From: Embiotoca jacksoni
Taxonomy: Eukaryota > Chordata > Actinopteri > Embiotocidae
NCBI GenBank assembly: GCA_022577435.1
Contig: JAKOON010000018.1
Span: 5,286,656-5,350,655 of the forward strand
DNA: 64,000 nucleotides
Direction of reading: 5' to 3'
In this document: positions 23,844 to 36,320 of the stretch, one piece after another
How the letters are laid out: each line of letters opens with the position of its first letter
How positions within the stretch are numbered: the stretch's first letter is position 1
The notes under the pieces: generated by a model
The model's database searches: none
What the model was told of the DNA's origin: nothing
Seen by the model: the letters and a program-made list of their open reading frames with translations, nothing else
Made by a program: the position numbers and the translations under genes

Positions 23844-24974
23844 TAGAGCGAAAACCGTTGGGAAACTAAGATGGAGAGGAAATTACACTGTAAGCAACAC
23901 CTTATCAGTGGCAAGGACATGAGCTGCGTGCTTTTCATATCTCTCGGCTGCTTCCTGTCTTTTCACCGGACACATAAACAGCCCATTTAAACTGTGACCC
24001 TGTTTACCGCGGACGTCAAGGGCAGAACTGTAGAGCTCTTTAGCATTTCAGCCAAACAGGGCCACTCTCAGAACATTGGCCTAATTGGCTGTATAATGTG
24101 GACGTCCACGCTCACGCCGCAGACTCGGCTTGGCTCCTCGTGGGGGTTAACAGTTTAGCATTAAGTTGAAATTAAAGATCACAAAAGGTCTTTTCCCTCT
24201 TTCTCGATGTGCCGCCGTCGCCAGGTCAGCTTAAGTGCGTTGAGCGGAGAGTAATTGCGAGCGGTGTGCAGGCAGACATGATTGTGCTTTATCTCCATAA
24301 GTGTTGGCAGCTTGAAAACAAAGTATTGCACGCAGAGATTACAGCATGGACACATTCAAATGACTTCTGATCTGGAAGCAGACAAGAGGTAGTAGATAAA
24401 GGAGTTGTTGGTTGATCTCTGATCAGTATTCAGAGCAGTGACGGGGAGGATTGGGGATAAAGCAGCATCTTTCAGAGATTTGAAGAAGATGATGATTTGG
24501 TAAAAGCAGTATTATTGTGTTGACTAATGCACAGCCACCCTTTCAATTTCCCTCCCATCTCACTGACGGGGCTTTTTGTAGATACTTGTCAGTTACTAAA
24601 GCAAACATCTAAATGGAATCCTCACAGGTTGCAAGTCAGTGAATTCATTAGGTGCCAGATATGAGCACAAAGAGTTTGTAGTTCGCAGATTCTCTGCCGA
24701 CTCAGGAGGAAAATCTGAGGCTTGCTAAGTCCCACTTTCCCTGGAAAACAAGGATCAGCATCCTGCTAAGCTGCATGGCTTTACTCCATCTTGTGGCTGG
24801 GTGGCAGAGCTGAGAAATTATTTGAAGGAGGCCACCTGCTCTCATCGACTGCCTTTAATCAAATTATAATCCATTCAGGATCCATTTATGCATGGAAATT
24901 ATGTCCACAGTTTGTTTACAATAGAAACTGGTCATTGAATGAGAAGGTCATTAAGCATAGGCTGCATCTGGAAG

Positions 24975-25092
<118 letters not shown>

Positions 25093-25263
25093 ATGTACAG
25101 TACATTTATGTGTGCAGACAGCTCTCAAGGTAGATCAGCAGTGTTGTTGCAGCAACTGTGCATGTGAAAAGAGACAGCTTGAGCCTGAGTGGGAACGTAC
25201 CTCTCCAGGTAGGTCCCACACTGCATGGGTGTGAGTTGATTCTCAGGTAAGACTCTGTGCTTT

Positions 25264-25265
<2 letters not shown>

Positions 25266-25322
<57 letters not shown>
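25266..25322. repeat. (GT)n microsatellite
   Basis: About 28 GT units, 177 bp beyond the previous array. Confidence 0.97.
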
Positions 25323-25325
<3 letters not shown>

Positions 25326-26712
25326 AGAAAGCGACTGGCTGCGGGAGTGACAGTCTCTAAGCTCTCTCCTGCAGCTGTCATCTCCTCCTGCTCGGATCTA
25401 ACTCGATGTCAGTGCAGCTGAGCAGAATGCGGGCAGCCGATGCCGGAGTGCCCGAAGTTCCTTGTTGGCTGTCTGGTTTTTGCTGGCTGTCTGACCCCTC
25501 TGGCCCTGGTCTAGACGCTAATGACAGCCCACTGAGCCTAATGCCTCCTGTCCTACTGCACGGCACACAGGAAGGAGCTGGCCCAGGCCATTAGCATCAT
25601 CCCACTGACCAGACATTGAGTCTTATCATGGCTGAAGTTAATTGAAGGCTCTGATAGCTATTAGTACCGACCTCAGCTGATGGAGAAGAAATTTACTGTC
25701 CGTGCAGCGTCACTGCTACATCTTACAGGATGCTGTGATTTCAAGGATATATATGGGAACCTGAGGATGAGAGCGTGTCTAATAAACTGTTGGGATTTGA
25801 ACTTTAGTTAAGTGATATTGCTCATTTTGCTGTCCCAACTCATCATGAATCATTGTTTTCCCTCTCTGACTCAGGGAAAATCAAAGTTTCACAGCTTCTG
25901 AGGGAGTTAACGCGAGGTCAGAGCTAAATATAGTTTCCTGACACTTGCTTATAAACAGCAATGGGATTAGTGTCTGAGATCCTCAATGACGGCCGCCCTC
26001 TATCCCTCAAATGTCATCCCATTTCATCTTTTCACCTCATCCCCCACATCCCCACCCCATCCTTCCCCAGCGCTGAGTCGTCACATTTCCCTTGATGCTG
26101 TGCCAATCCGTTGGCGTGCAGCGGCGATCTGTGTTATACATGAGCTTTTAGTTTGATTACATCTGGCCACTTCCTCTGTCCTTTATTTTTGCTGGAATAA
26201 CCATAAACTGAGACGCTTTCCTCCTCTTGTCCCCTGTCATCGACACTCCTTATTGGTTAAAAAAAAGGAAAAAGGAAGCAGTCTGACTCTTTTTCAAGAC
26301 AGAGGAGACACCACTGGAACTCAAAAGATTCATTAGAACTTAAAAATGATTACAAGCCTTACAGACAACTGTGCAGTCAAGAGCAGAACGACTTTCATCT
26401 GTTCTCCTTGCTACTGGGGACTTCCACGCTGTGGGATATGAGCGGTGCCGAGTATGGGCGTCGTGTTTCAACAGAGACTCACAATAATAAAAAGATGAGT
26501 GCAAGGATCCCAGTCAATGAAAGAGTAAGCCGTGAGCAACACATACAAGGAGATGAATGACAAAGAAAACCGAGAGAGTGAGAACAAAATATCAAAAGGA
26601 AGCAACATCCACAGGACTTCAAAGCAAAAGATACAGGACACATATTGGATTGTAATACTTAAGTAGCAGTTGGTCAATAAGCTACATTAAATCTCTTCTT
26701 TTTTGTTGTTAC

Positions 26713-26796
26713 CTGACATCCTCTGAACTGAAAGGCACTACGTGGATCCCCAGGGGCCCTCCTTCATTGGACACCTCGACCGGCTTGAGCATGCCT
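26713..26796 (-). CDS. pard3: pard3 exon: start of PDZ1 (GPLGI loop)
   Basis: This 84 nt exon encodes [20 protein letters not shown] followed by PFSSEDV. It matches mammalian PARD3 [20 protein letters not shown], the first strand and carboxylate-binding loop of PDZ1 (PLGI in place of the classic GLGF). The first base completes a Glu codon begun in the preceding exon, and the last two bases begin an Arg codon (phase 2 at both ends). Acceptor TTGTCCTGCAG, donor GTAACA. Joining the upstream 138 nt exon (51572-51709) directly to it would shift frame and hit TGA after ten codons, which proves an intervening exon. A C-rich run lies 60-85 nt upstream of its acceptor on the transcript. Confidence 0.94.
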
Positions 26797-27908
26797 CTGC
26801 AGGACAATGATGGATGAGTCCAGGAGGAAGAGAGTAAGAGGGAGGTGTGTGTGTGTTTGGGGGGAGAGGGGGGAGGGAGGTCACAAATGGATACAAAATA
26901 ACAGGAGTGACAAGAAAATGTAGAAATGCAGAATATAAAAGACGACAGTCAAACACGATGATAGGTCAATATCCTCGGGATGGGGGTGTTGCCTGTACAA
27001 AGTCATCCATTACAAAGTGTAGCTGCTGGACCTCAGGGTCAATTAGGGATCCAAATGGAGACTCCAATTAAGTGATTAAGATCAGACTGTTGTGCTAAAA
27101 GAAAACAAATTAATTGAAAACGTGTAAGCGAAAGGAGGGAGAAGGAGGGGCAGGTTCATTTGTATAGATAAAGACATGAAGACAAATGAACAGGAGCACA
27201 TGTCAATGTAGATGTGTATGATGACGATCGTGGAGGAAGGCCTTGGTCTGAAAGTTTGTGTTGTTATTGTCATATGTTTGTGTTTGGGGATGAATGCTCG
27301 AGAAATGATTAATATCTCTAGTATTACGTAGAAAACATTTTAGGGTCGGTTAAGCAATGTGACAAGAAGTTCTCCCTGGATGTCCTGTGGTATTCAGCCA
27401 TGGAGATAGTTTAGTGATGTTTATAACTTCAATGCTACCTGCATGATACCACAAGGGTCAAGTATCAAAATATACATGTTTTTGCAATTTGTTTTTCTTG
27501 TTTTAATAGTCATGAGTACTTTCACACAGAGTGCAAATATTATGTTGCAAAAAGGGAGTGAGGTCGGTTTTTCTGAGCTTTTTCACCGTGCGTGAAAGCA
27601 TCATTCCCACTGTGAGGAAGCGGAAGGGACGTTACATTACAACTCCCAACGACAATGTTAATTTATTTTCCTGAGTTAAAGGGAGCAGGACAAGATCTTA
27701 ATCACTGGATGATGGGGAATGCATCATTTTTTTCAGTAGAATGAGGTGACGTGAATCTATTTAAAATATGTTTCTGAAAAACTGTCCCAAATCCGCATCA
27801 CTGTGAGCATGAATAGTTTTAAGTATTTTGAATTTCATCACTTATTCGTCACACCCCCTGTGTGTAAAGGCCTTTCTGTATGGGTAATTATGTAGCTGGG
27901 TCACTCAC
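26797..27908 (-). other. pard3: pard3 intron (1.1 kb, phase 2)
   Basis: Donor GTGAGT at 27908. It contains a G-run tract on the plus strand (26856-26880), which is C-rich in the transcript, and otherwise unremarkable unique sequence. Confidence 0.85.
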
Positions 27909-28015
27909 TCTAGTTGTAACACAGGTGAATGTTCCAATGAGGAGTCGGCCCTTCCTACTGGCTCTATCCGTTCAATTCTCCTTTCTTGTTTCCTTCGCTC
28001 CTCTTCCTCCTCCTC
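27909..28015 (-). CDS. pard3: pard3 exon: Glu-rich linker before PDZ1
   Basis: This 107 nt exon is too short and too unusual to stand out as an open frame, but it is well supported. The acceptor TTTTTTCTCTTTAG precedes 28015 and the donor is a perfect GTGAGT. It begins at phase 0 with six Glu codons (EEEEEERRKQERRIER), then IEPVGRADSSLEHSPVLQL, and ends two bases into a Glu codon. Mammalian PARD3 has SRVEPVGHADTGLEH at the same place, just before PDZ1. Its length (2 modulo 3) is exactly what is required to join the exons either side in frame. The Glu run is encoded by GAG/GAA triplets and may vary in length. It is probably a flexible acidic linker. Confidence 0.9.
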
Positions 28016-28783
28016 CTAAAGAGAAAAAACAAACAAACAAAAAACAGAATAAATCATTAAAAAAAAAAAAAATGATTCCAGCAACGTAAAAAACTCACTT
28101 TCTGTTATAATTCCGGTTTGGCGGTGCTTGCACCTCACCCTCTCCTCTGGCTTTTAATCCAATTACCTGCAGGAAAAGTAACAGCGTCTATTCTTAAATC
28201 AAAGAGCCTCGAGTGTGGGACAGACTGACGCATCTGCAGAAACATCCTTCTTCAGCCAAATATTTTCAGCGACCGTGGTGACAAAGTGTCCGTGATCGAT
28301 CGCTCCTGCTCAATCAATTAGGTCTGACCTGGTGCGTGGTGCCGCCGCCGGGTCTTTGAGGTGATGGGATTGAGGTCTGGAGTGAAGGAAAGTGTTTTCA
28401 TCTGTTTCCCTCACTCTCTTCATCTCATCCAATCATCCTCCTGCAGGGCCATTAGGCAGCGGTGCCGGCCGGCAGCCGCTTTCACAGGCAGGCCAGACGT
28501 CTGAGGACTTAACTCGGCTCTGGGAAGAGACAGCAGCTTCGTGCTCGCCTTAATGGGGAATAAAATCTTCATTTGAGCTCTCTTTATGGGGATGGTACAG
28601 ATTGAGCAGGGCACTTACATACAGTGATGACATACTGCATGTGGAATAAGGGGAGACATATGTAATAACACAAGGTAACCAAACTGTAGCTCCAGAGAAG
28701 TTGAGAGGGCTCGTCAACAAGTGACACCACAACATCACTGCTCCATCTTTTTATTTCACTTTATGTGGGTTAGTAGCTGCTGA

Positions 28784-28786
<3 letters not shown>

Positions 28787-28869
<83 letters not shown>
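28787..28869. repeat. (GT)n microsatellite
   Basis: About 41 perfect GT units. Confidence 0.98.
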
Positions 28870-28870
<1 letters not shown>

Positions 28871-30024
28871 TGTTGTCAGCATTCAGACATCATCTCCTTG
28901 GGAGGGTCTGCTGAAACGCTTTGTTTGCCACCACCAGTTCCCCGCCCTCACCCCTCACCTTCCTCTTTCTCTCTCTTTTACTGAAATGTCAAGCACATCC
29001 AAATATGTCTCGTGCCTTTTTCTGGGTGCTTTATGGAAATGGATTCAACTCCTTTCAGGGGCCAGAATATCTTCGTGAATCCGTCTCCTATTTATTTGTT
29101 GGAGTCGGGGTAAAGGAGGGATGGAGGGCATGAAAATTTCATCAGCGGTCTACGTTAAATGACCTCGTCTCACCCTACCTGCCTGTTTCCACACTATAAC
29201 CGTCTGGTATGAAAATGAGTCAGTCAAGCAGTCACTCCCATCTCTAATTATGTGTCAGCTGAGGTCCTGGATGTCTCTGGTGGGGGAGAAATGGAGGGGG
29301 GGGGGGGGATTCTGTTCTGCACAAAGGTTTTTATGAAAGCCTCCCAGGTGGGTGGCTACAGTTTTTTTTTTTTTTCTCATCTACCTTTATATACTCTGCA
29401 CAAAAGAGCCGGACACCTGTGGTCATCCATAAATAAAGATAGAAAAAAAAACAGAGTGGGGAAAGAAGGTGAAATTGGATGTGAAGAATAAATATATAGT
29501 TTTAGACAAGACTGACAAAAACTGGTGAATAAAAGGCAAAGGAATGCTTTAATTTTGAAAATAACAATTTTCATACTTAGAGAGTGAATGGAAGAGGCAA
29601 CAATGCTCAACAATTTGTCTTATTAGACAACAGAGAGACCAGAGGTGTAATTAACTTGAATGACATCACCTCTTAGCAAAAGTCTCCCATTAGTTTCATC
29701 CTGTAGGTTGCAAATGTGGCGTGACACCATCTTTTCTTTTAGCGTCAATGTAAAAGACGCTGTATCTGTGATTATTGTCATCAGGCGGGGGGATTCTTCA
29801 CTTCCACCGGGTCAAAATTGCAGCACAATCAGGTGCACTGTGAATGTGACAGGTAAAATTACCATAAAACGCCAAAAGTACATATCAGAGCAGGAACTGG
29901 GGCACGGTGTCTATTCAGGTGTGAAAAAAAAACTGAGATAAACTGTGAAAATGACACTAAAGAAAAGAGAAAACCGGTGATACAAAAGTAGACTCACAAG
30001 AGGGAGTCGGTAATGTCTGAGTTA

Positions 30025-30048
30025 CCCCCCCCCCCCCCCCCCCCCCCC
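30025..30048. repeat. Homopolymer C24
   Basis: Twenty-four consecutive C on the plus strand (G24 in the transcript). Runs of this kind are prone to miscounting, so the length should be treated as approximate. Confidence 0.9.
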
Positions 30049-30896
30049 GAATCAGATAGGAACTTTCATTTCAAGGACATCTGCGGAACAGCTGAACTAC
30101 GTAAGATACTGAAGCAGAATCATTTGACTGCTTTGGCAGGATTTGTAATGTTTTTCTGAAAAAAAACCAAAGCTCATTTAAACTAAAACACAGTCATATT
30201 GTTCAGCTCAAACAAATAACACACTCATCTTAAACCACAGCAGTTGTTAGTGTTTGTTAGTATTAAGAGAAAATGTCTACGCCGTATTTGAATGCACCAC
30301 ATGCTTTGACTGTCAGTCATTTTCTACCATAAACAGACACATGATTGAGTCTTGACACTGGATTCATGAGGCAGTGCTGAAGTGGGGCTGAAGTGGCCCT
30401 TGTGGTTCGTTAACCAACAACAACAAAAAAAACAGCAAGGCCGCAGCCTCTTCATTATCTCTCTGGACTCTGTTTTCACCAGTCTAACAAACACCACTTC
30501 TAAGACTGAACATGACAAACAAGGGCTTGTTAAGATTGACATTTTTATGCAGTGGTGCCCTTAAAGACGGACACTGACACCCCAACAGAGTGGGTGTTGA
30601 GTTTGTATCGAAGGGGCCGGAGACTCGTGACCAAAAGCCATCACCCACTAGATTCCCTCCTTATTTTCTGTCCTTGTGTCAGTAATGAAACTGAGCCCTG
30701 AGTGACAGCAGAACAGAGACACGAGGTTAAATATACATCCACATCTTCCAGCTCCTTCACTCTCTGTCTTTGTCTCTCCATCACTCTCAATCCGTCTTTT
30801 GCTCCCTTCTCTGGAAAACATCCATTTCTTCCTCCCCCGAGTGCTTTTACCACCCTGTTGATCCCTTGGTAACCAGCAGAGTGGGGATGCAACAAG

Positions 30897-31122
30897 GCTT
30901 TTCAACTCTCTATCTCCCTCCTTTCTTCCATCCCTCCCTCTCTTCCCCTTCCTCCCTCTCCCTCTCTCTCCCTCCCTCACTCACTCTCCCTCCCTCACTC
31001 TCCTTCCCTCTCCCTCCTTCCCTCTCCCTACCTCCCTCCCTACTTCCCTCCTTCCCTCCCTCTCCCTCTCTCTCACTCTCCCTCCCTCACTCTCCTTCCC
31101 TCCCTCCCTCCCTCTCCCGAGC
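30897..31122. repeat. Pyrimidine-rich (CCCTCCCTCT)n tract
   Basis: About 225 bp of almost uninterrupted C/T with CCCTCC, CTCTCC and CCCTCA units in several repeated blocks, for example CCCTCACTCTCCTTCCCTC near 30994-31012 and again near 31085-31103. Mirror symmetry makes triplex (H-DNA) formation possible. On the transcript strand it is purine-only. Confidence 0.9.
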
Positions 31123-31578
31123 AGAGCCCTAAAGTGTGGCCAAAAATCCACCAGCCTGTTTGACAAGGAAGGCTCCAGGTAGAGGTTTGGCCATGGGACA
31201 GCTGCAGCATTAGATTATTGGGAATCATATAAAAGGTAGAGAGAGGAAAGAGACGGGGATGGTGGAGGGGAATGAGAGCTGCAAAGTGCAGAACTGTGTT
31301 ACCTTCAAATGGACAGGCAGGTTAGAGGCTGCTGAGAGGACCAGAGGGGGAAGGGGAGAGGTGAGGGTGGGAGGGGGGTAACAGCTGTTTGGTCGGGAGG
31401 GGGAACTCTACACACACGCAAACATACACACACATTACTGCTTGAGGGTTGGGGCAAAGGTGGCATGTTGAGGAACTGTCATCCTCCATCAGCCACTGTC
31501 TTCAAGCAGACATACTGTAAGTGTGTATGTGCCATTAGCCATCGGCAAGTACAACATGTAGGTGTTAGGGGAACTGGT

Positions 31579-31580
<2 letters not shown>

Positions 31581-31661
<81 letters not shown>
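31581..31661. repeat. (GT)n microsatellite
   Basis: About 40 perfect GT units following GGTGG. Confidence 0.98.
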
Positions 31662-31663
<2 letters not shown>

Positions 31664-33409
31664 AGGGAGACTGGACTCCCTCCTGAGCCCATCTTTGGAG
31701 TCAAGGGGGCTTAACAAGGACAAGTTCAGAGGTCGCAGTGAGCAGTGTGTTTGTGGCCACCACCCCTCCTTTAGGGCCGAGGTCCACATCTGTGTGACAG
31801 CTTCATGTGTGGATCAGGCCTGGCAGGTGATGTCTCACCTAAACCCTCACAATGGGCTGTCTATGTCCGGGAGAACAAAGGACGCCAAACAACAGGATAC
31901 AGAAATGTCTCCAAATGAACAACGTGGTGAAACAAGCAGTTCAGCGGGAGCATTTAGCAAAAAGCCTTCCACCTGATTAGGCTCGCTAAAAACTACAAAG
32001 CATTAATCGTGCAAGGTGACACCCGCCCCTTATGGAAACATTAAACCAGCCAAAGGTAACACATGATGGCAACATGTGAAAAGAATTCGCTCTCAGTACA
32101 AGGAAGAGAAGAACAAATTCAAGCAGCAGAGGCGGAGGCTTTTCCTCTCCCTTTACAAAAGGTTAAGGAGCCGTAATTGTACCCTCATTACCTTCAGTAA
32201 ATGCAGTTTGACTTAACACTGTACAACAGACAAGACCGAACAGTGCCGCTGTATTGCACAATGGCATTGACATACAAAGACAAGCTGCTGGTAATAACTC
32301 CTAATAGTCCTATTAAAGTTCCTTTGACCTCGAGAAGCAATTACCAATACTTTTCCACCTTAACCGCAGCCAGACTCTCGCTGTCTTCAATCAGCAGTTA
32401 AAAGGAGCTTCATGGTGTTGGACACAGAGAACTATATTTGAACAACAACTTGTGTACTTTAAAATAGAGCGGCAGCCTTTACCAGATGTAGAGGGAGGCC
32501 TGGTCATAGCTGTGTCCAAAGAGACCACATATGGATTATTCTGATGTTACAGAAGGTTTTTTTTCTTTTCTCGTCTGCATCCTCTCAAAGGAAACTGCCA
32601 TTAGGGCCAAATTAGGTCTAAAATGTTCCTCTGTGATTAGATTGGACGTGACTGCTGCACCCAACGACCCCGCCCAACCCTTCATTCCCCCACCAGTCCA
32701 TCGGACTCCACCGCCATTAAAACAACCAATGCATCACGCTCACTGAGGCTGAGAGACACTTATTTACATTTATGTTGGGACATAGAGGTACGTTATAAAA
32801 GGGTGGGCGAAGAGTTAAACTGGTTAGCGCATGATGAAAGGGTCATAATGACCTCCTTCATCCTACCCACAAGTTCCCTCGATAGCACTTAATGGTTGTC
32901 AGCAAAGAGGCAGAAAACGGTTTCAGTGTACTTTCTTATCGTGTTTATGTTATTATGATCTTCAGAATGATGATGTAAGCTAATAGTGATGTCAATACAT
33001 GGCAATGAGGATTTATATGATCTATAGGACTGCATCAGTCCTCTTTTCAGTGAATGTTTCATTTGTTTGGCAAACTGCAGATCTGGAAGAAAATCAAAGC
33101 AGCGTGAACCCGGTGTCGGCCATCTCCTGCTTTTTATGTGTCTGTGGGAGAAAAATATAGAGGGAGGTTATGGTTCAACAGTCCTGTGTTTGTGTGCCAA
33201 AGGGGGGCACAGAGGGGGGAGAGGGGTGGTTGTCTGATGAGGACATGTGTTGTCTTTCATATTTCACACCCCACACCCATGGGCTCCAGCCTTGTTCAAA
33301 GCAAAGCACTGGCATTCCAGATTAGATGTACTATTCCTTTTGATAATGAGGACGGGGAGGACATATAGGTTGTTGTGCGAGGGGAGATCCTAGCAGAGCA
33401 CTTCTCTCT

Positions 33410-34193
33410 CAGTACGCTGGTCTACTTGTGGTTCCTAGAGTTTCCAGAAGTAGAATGGGAGGCGGAGCTTCAGTTTTCAGGCTCCTGTCCTGTGGAACCA
33501 GCTCCCAGTTTGTGTTCGAGGGGCAGGAACCCTCTCTAGCTTTAAGATTAGACTCAAAACGTTCCTTTGTGATAAAGCCTATAGTTAGGGCTGGCTCAGG
33601 TAGACCTGAGCCAACCCTTAGTTATGCTGTTATAGGCCGAGGCTGCTGGGGGACCTCGTTACATGCTGAGCTTCTTTTCTTTCCTCCTACTCTTTAACTG
33701 ACTCATACCTCACCATCTTTTACTATCCCATAGTTTCTTCTTATTATCTGTTGTCTCCATTCAGTTCCCTCGCTCACGTAGTTTCTCTTCTTTCTTTTGC
33801 AGATGTCCCGTCATGGAGCTGCATGTCTCTGCCCTGCGCTTGTCGTCTCCACCAACAGTTCTTCTCTTTTATCTCTATGCTGTCCTTTTCTCTCTCTGCT
33901 CTCCTCTCACCCCAACCGGTCGAGGCAGATGGCTCCGCCCACCCCTGAGCCTGGTTCTGTCTGAGGTTTCTTCCTGTTAAGAGGGAGTTTTTCTTGCCTC
34001 TGTTGGAGGTTTTTCTCCCTTAAAGAGGAGTTTTTTCCCTCCTAGCTTATGTGGGAATTGTTGAATTGTTGGGTTTCTCTGTATAATGTTGTAAAGTCTT
34101 GCTGTAAGGACTTTAATGTGTTAAGTGCCATGAAATAACCTGTGTTGTGATTTGGCGCTATATAAATAAAGTTGAATTGAATTGAATTGAAAG
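33410..34193 (+). mobile_element. 3' remnant of a non-LTR retrotransposon (CR1/L2/Rex1-like)
   Basis: The block starts with LLVVPRVSRSRMGGGASVF, the kind of C-terminal reverse-transcriptase tail (VPR.SRS...) followed by a 'shared LINE exit' region seen in fish LINEs. The frame then shifts and breaks. It continues through a pyrimidine-rich 3' UTR (AACCGGTCGAGGCAGATGGC, GAGGTTTCTTCCTGTTAAGA) to TTTGGCGCTATATAAATAAA and a (TTGAA)n tail at about 34170-34190. These 3' UTR phrases are widespread in percomorph genomes. It is strongly 5'-truncated, with only a few dozen codons of the polymerase gene left, so inactive. Clade assignment is tentative. Confidence 0.75.
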
Positions 34194-34574
34194 CAGTGGG
34201 GGGCGGGGTTGAGTATCAAGAACCTGTTCTGAATTGGAACCATGTTCACTTTTTTAGAGACAAAGATGTACATATTAAGAGATCAGTCATTGATTCCGGG
34301 TTTCTGTTCATATCGTCTGTACGCGTGCAACCAAAGCACATGTATTCTGTTCAGCAGACTGCAACGATGAACATTTAATCACTGTGAAAAATAACTTTAT
34401 GCTATTGAGGAAATCTGTCTGGAATTATGTTCTGCAGCAGAGTTTATGAAAGCAGTGTTTTGGGGACTATGGGACCTGGGAGTAAGCTAATGCTAGGAAA
34501 AAGGAAACATTCAATTAGAGGATGGCAAAACATGATTTATATTTACTTGGAACGATTCCAGTATTAGTCACAGC

Positions 34575-34680
34575 TTTCCTTCTTCTTCTTCTTCTGTTGC
34601 TAAATAGTGCTTGGCAAACAGTTTGTAGGTACATTACTGCCACCTTCTGGCAGGAGTAACACATTATTACCATACACACT
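34575..34680 (+). repeat. Dispersed repeat fragment after a (CTT)n run
   Basis: A CTTCTTCTTCTTCTTCT run is followed by TGCTTGGCAAACAG and CATTACTGCCACCTTCTGG, a phrase I recognise from many fish loci as the edge of an interspersed repeat. It ends before an A15 stretch near 34682. Family and class unknown. Confidence 0.45.
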
Positions 34681-35319
34681 TAAAAAAAAAAAAAAATCAA
34701 ATAAAACATTTAATTTTGTATAATTTAATAAGTATTTGGACATTCACAAATCATGACCCATGTGACAGTGGTCACTGCTTATAATTATTTTCCTAAACTA
34801 AGTGATAGGACCACAGATGTCCAAGCTCCACTCTCAGTAACTTGTTTTCATGCCAGTGATATGCAAAGTATATTATAGTCCCAGCTGGCCATATATTTCC
34901 CCCATAACTACACTTCTTTTAATCAACAAAAAGCTGCAGCCTTTCAATCTGTCTCTCTTTGTTTTGCTTCGGAAATACGTGGCTTCTGGCTCATGAGTTT
35001 GGGCTCCGACGCGGATATACTTGAAGAAAATTACAAGGACAGATAGGTTCCTAATGCTGTTAAGCAAATTAGATCAGAGATGTGAGTCTGCATTTGTTCA
35101 CATCAGAGGGGAGCGGCGAGATGTGAAGGGGTCGGGGCGAGAGAGAGACAGTCCTGTTTGTAAGCTGACATTTGGAAAAACAAAGGCCTGTCTCTCTCTT
35201 TAGTCCTCTCATTCTCTGTCTTTGTCTCTTGACTTCGATCTTTGTCTCGTCTCCTCTGTCACTGTGAACCCTGCTGTGTGGAATACATCATTTACCCGGT
35301 GCCTGTTTCATATCAGGCC

Positions 35320-35460
35320 TGAGCTGATCTATCAATGACACAGCTGCCTTTGCCTTTTGCCTACTGTATCGTTAAATTGCACTTTAATTAAATTAGGGCT
35401 GCTAATTATGAAGGCCTAAATCAATCACCAGGTCAATAAGCAGGGCCCAAAGCGGACGGA
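35320..35460. promoter_or_regulatory. Candidate conserved non-coding element
   Basis: A compact block with CACTTTAATTAAATTAGG, GCTAATTATGAAGG, AAATCAATCACC and an E-box CAGCTG, without repeats or coding. The ordering of AATTA cores resembles conserved homeodomain-bound enhancers; conservation needs checking. Confidence 0.25.
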
Positions 35461-35924
35461 GAGGCCCAAGACTTTTTCCAAACCTCATCAATAACAGTTG
35501 CAACTGGGGCAGAGCGCTCCTGTGCCGGAGAGCCGGAGGTTCAAACCGGGTAAGAATTATTGCAAATTGAGTTATCGTCACCGGTGATTGTCCAGAGCGC
35601 TTCTTCCTCTTTAAGCTCTGTGAATAATGTTTTTTTTCAAGTACAGTGAAAGTGTTTCAAAGGGCTTGAATGACATTTTGCACCAGAATATCGCTTCAAA
35701 GAGGTGTTTAAAGCAGGTTTAGAGTTTCTGATGCGTTAAAAAAAAATAGTTCAAAAAGGATATGATGACTTTCCCGACACCTGGCTTAAGTGAAAGGAGG
35801 TGATTGTGAACAGATAATCCTGGAGGGTTGAGTGCGCAGCCCCGCTGAGCGGACGGTCCCAGCTGAATCCCGGGTCTTTATCGTTGCATTAAAAAGGAGC
35901 TCCGTGGTGCTTTTCACAGATTAA

Positions 35925-36320
35925 TCATCATTTTGAGCTTATTAAGTGGGAGGACAGTCTGCTTTCCACCGCTCACAACGTTTAATCCATATTTCAAACT
36001 GTGAAGGTCAGTGAGTGAATGTTACCCCCCCTTGAAATAATAATGGCTGTTTGAATTTCAACGAGCGCACCCGCGGATCAGATTTGGATTGTAATTAAAT
36101 ACAATGTCTTATTTTTTGGGGAATCATTTTTGGTTGCCGCTCCTGCAATTATGCGAGTCGGAATCACACTGACTTGTTGAGTTGTGCAGCGGCTGCCAAC
36201 AAACTACGCTTCCTGCACTGCCAAATTGCCATCTGAACTACTTAATAAAACAGTTACTGCGATGCAAATATTGTATCAGCAAGCAATATTGGCAGCACTG
36301 GGTGGGAGATGATGTGGAGA
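35925..36320. promoter_or_regulatory. Candidate conserved non-coding element
   Basis: Repeated homeodomain-type cores (GATTAATCATCA, GTTTAATCC, TTGTAATTAAATAC, GCAATTATGCG), a POU-like ATGCAAAT at 36262 and several blocks of balanced-complexity sequence. No coding capacity. Confidence 0.22.

Noticed and set aside
33110..33141. A 32 nt minus-strand candidate exon with MADTG resembling the HADTG of mammalian PARD3
   Set aside because: It fits in phase, but its donor GTTCAC is poor and it contains only five similar residues. The exon at 27909-28015 matches much better and has strong splice sites.
35505..35560. tRNA-like B box (GGAGGTTCAAACCGG)
   Set aside because: No A box, no cloverleaf and no SINE body around it; a chance B-box match.
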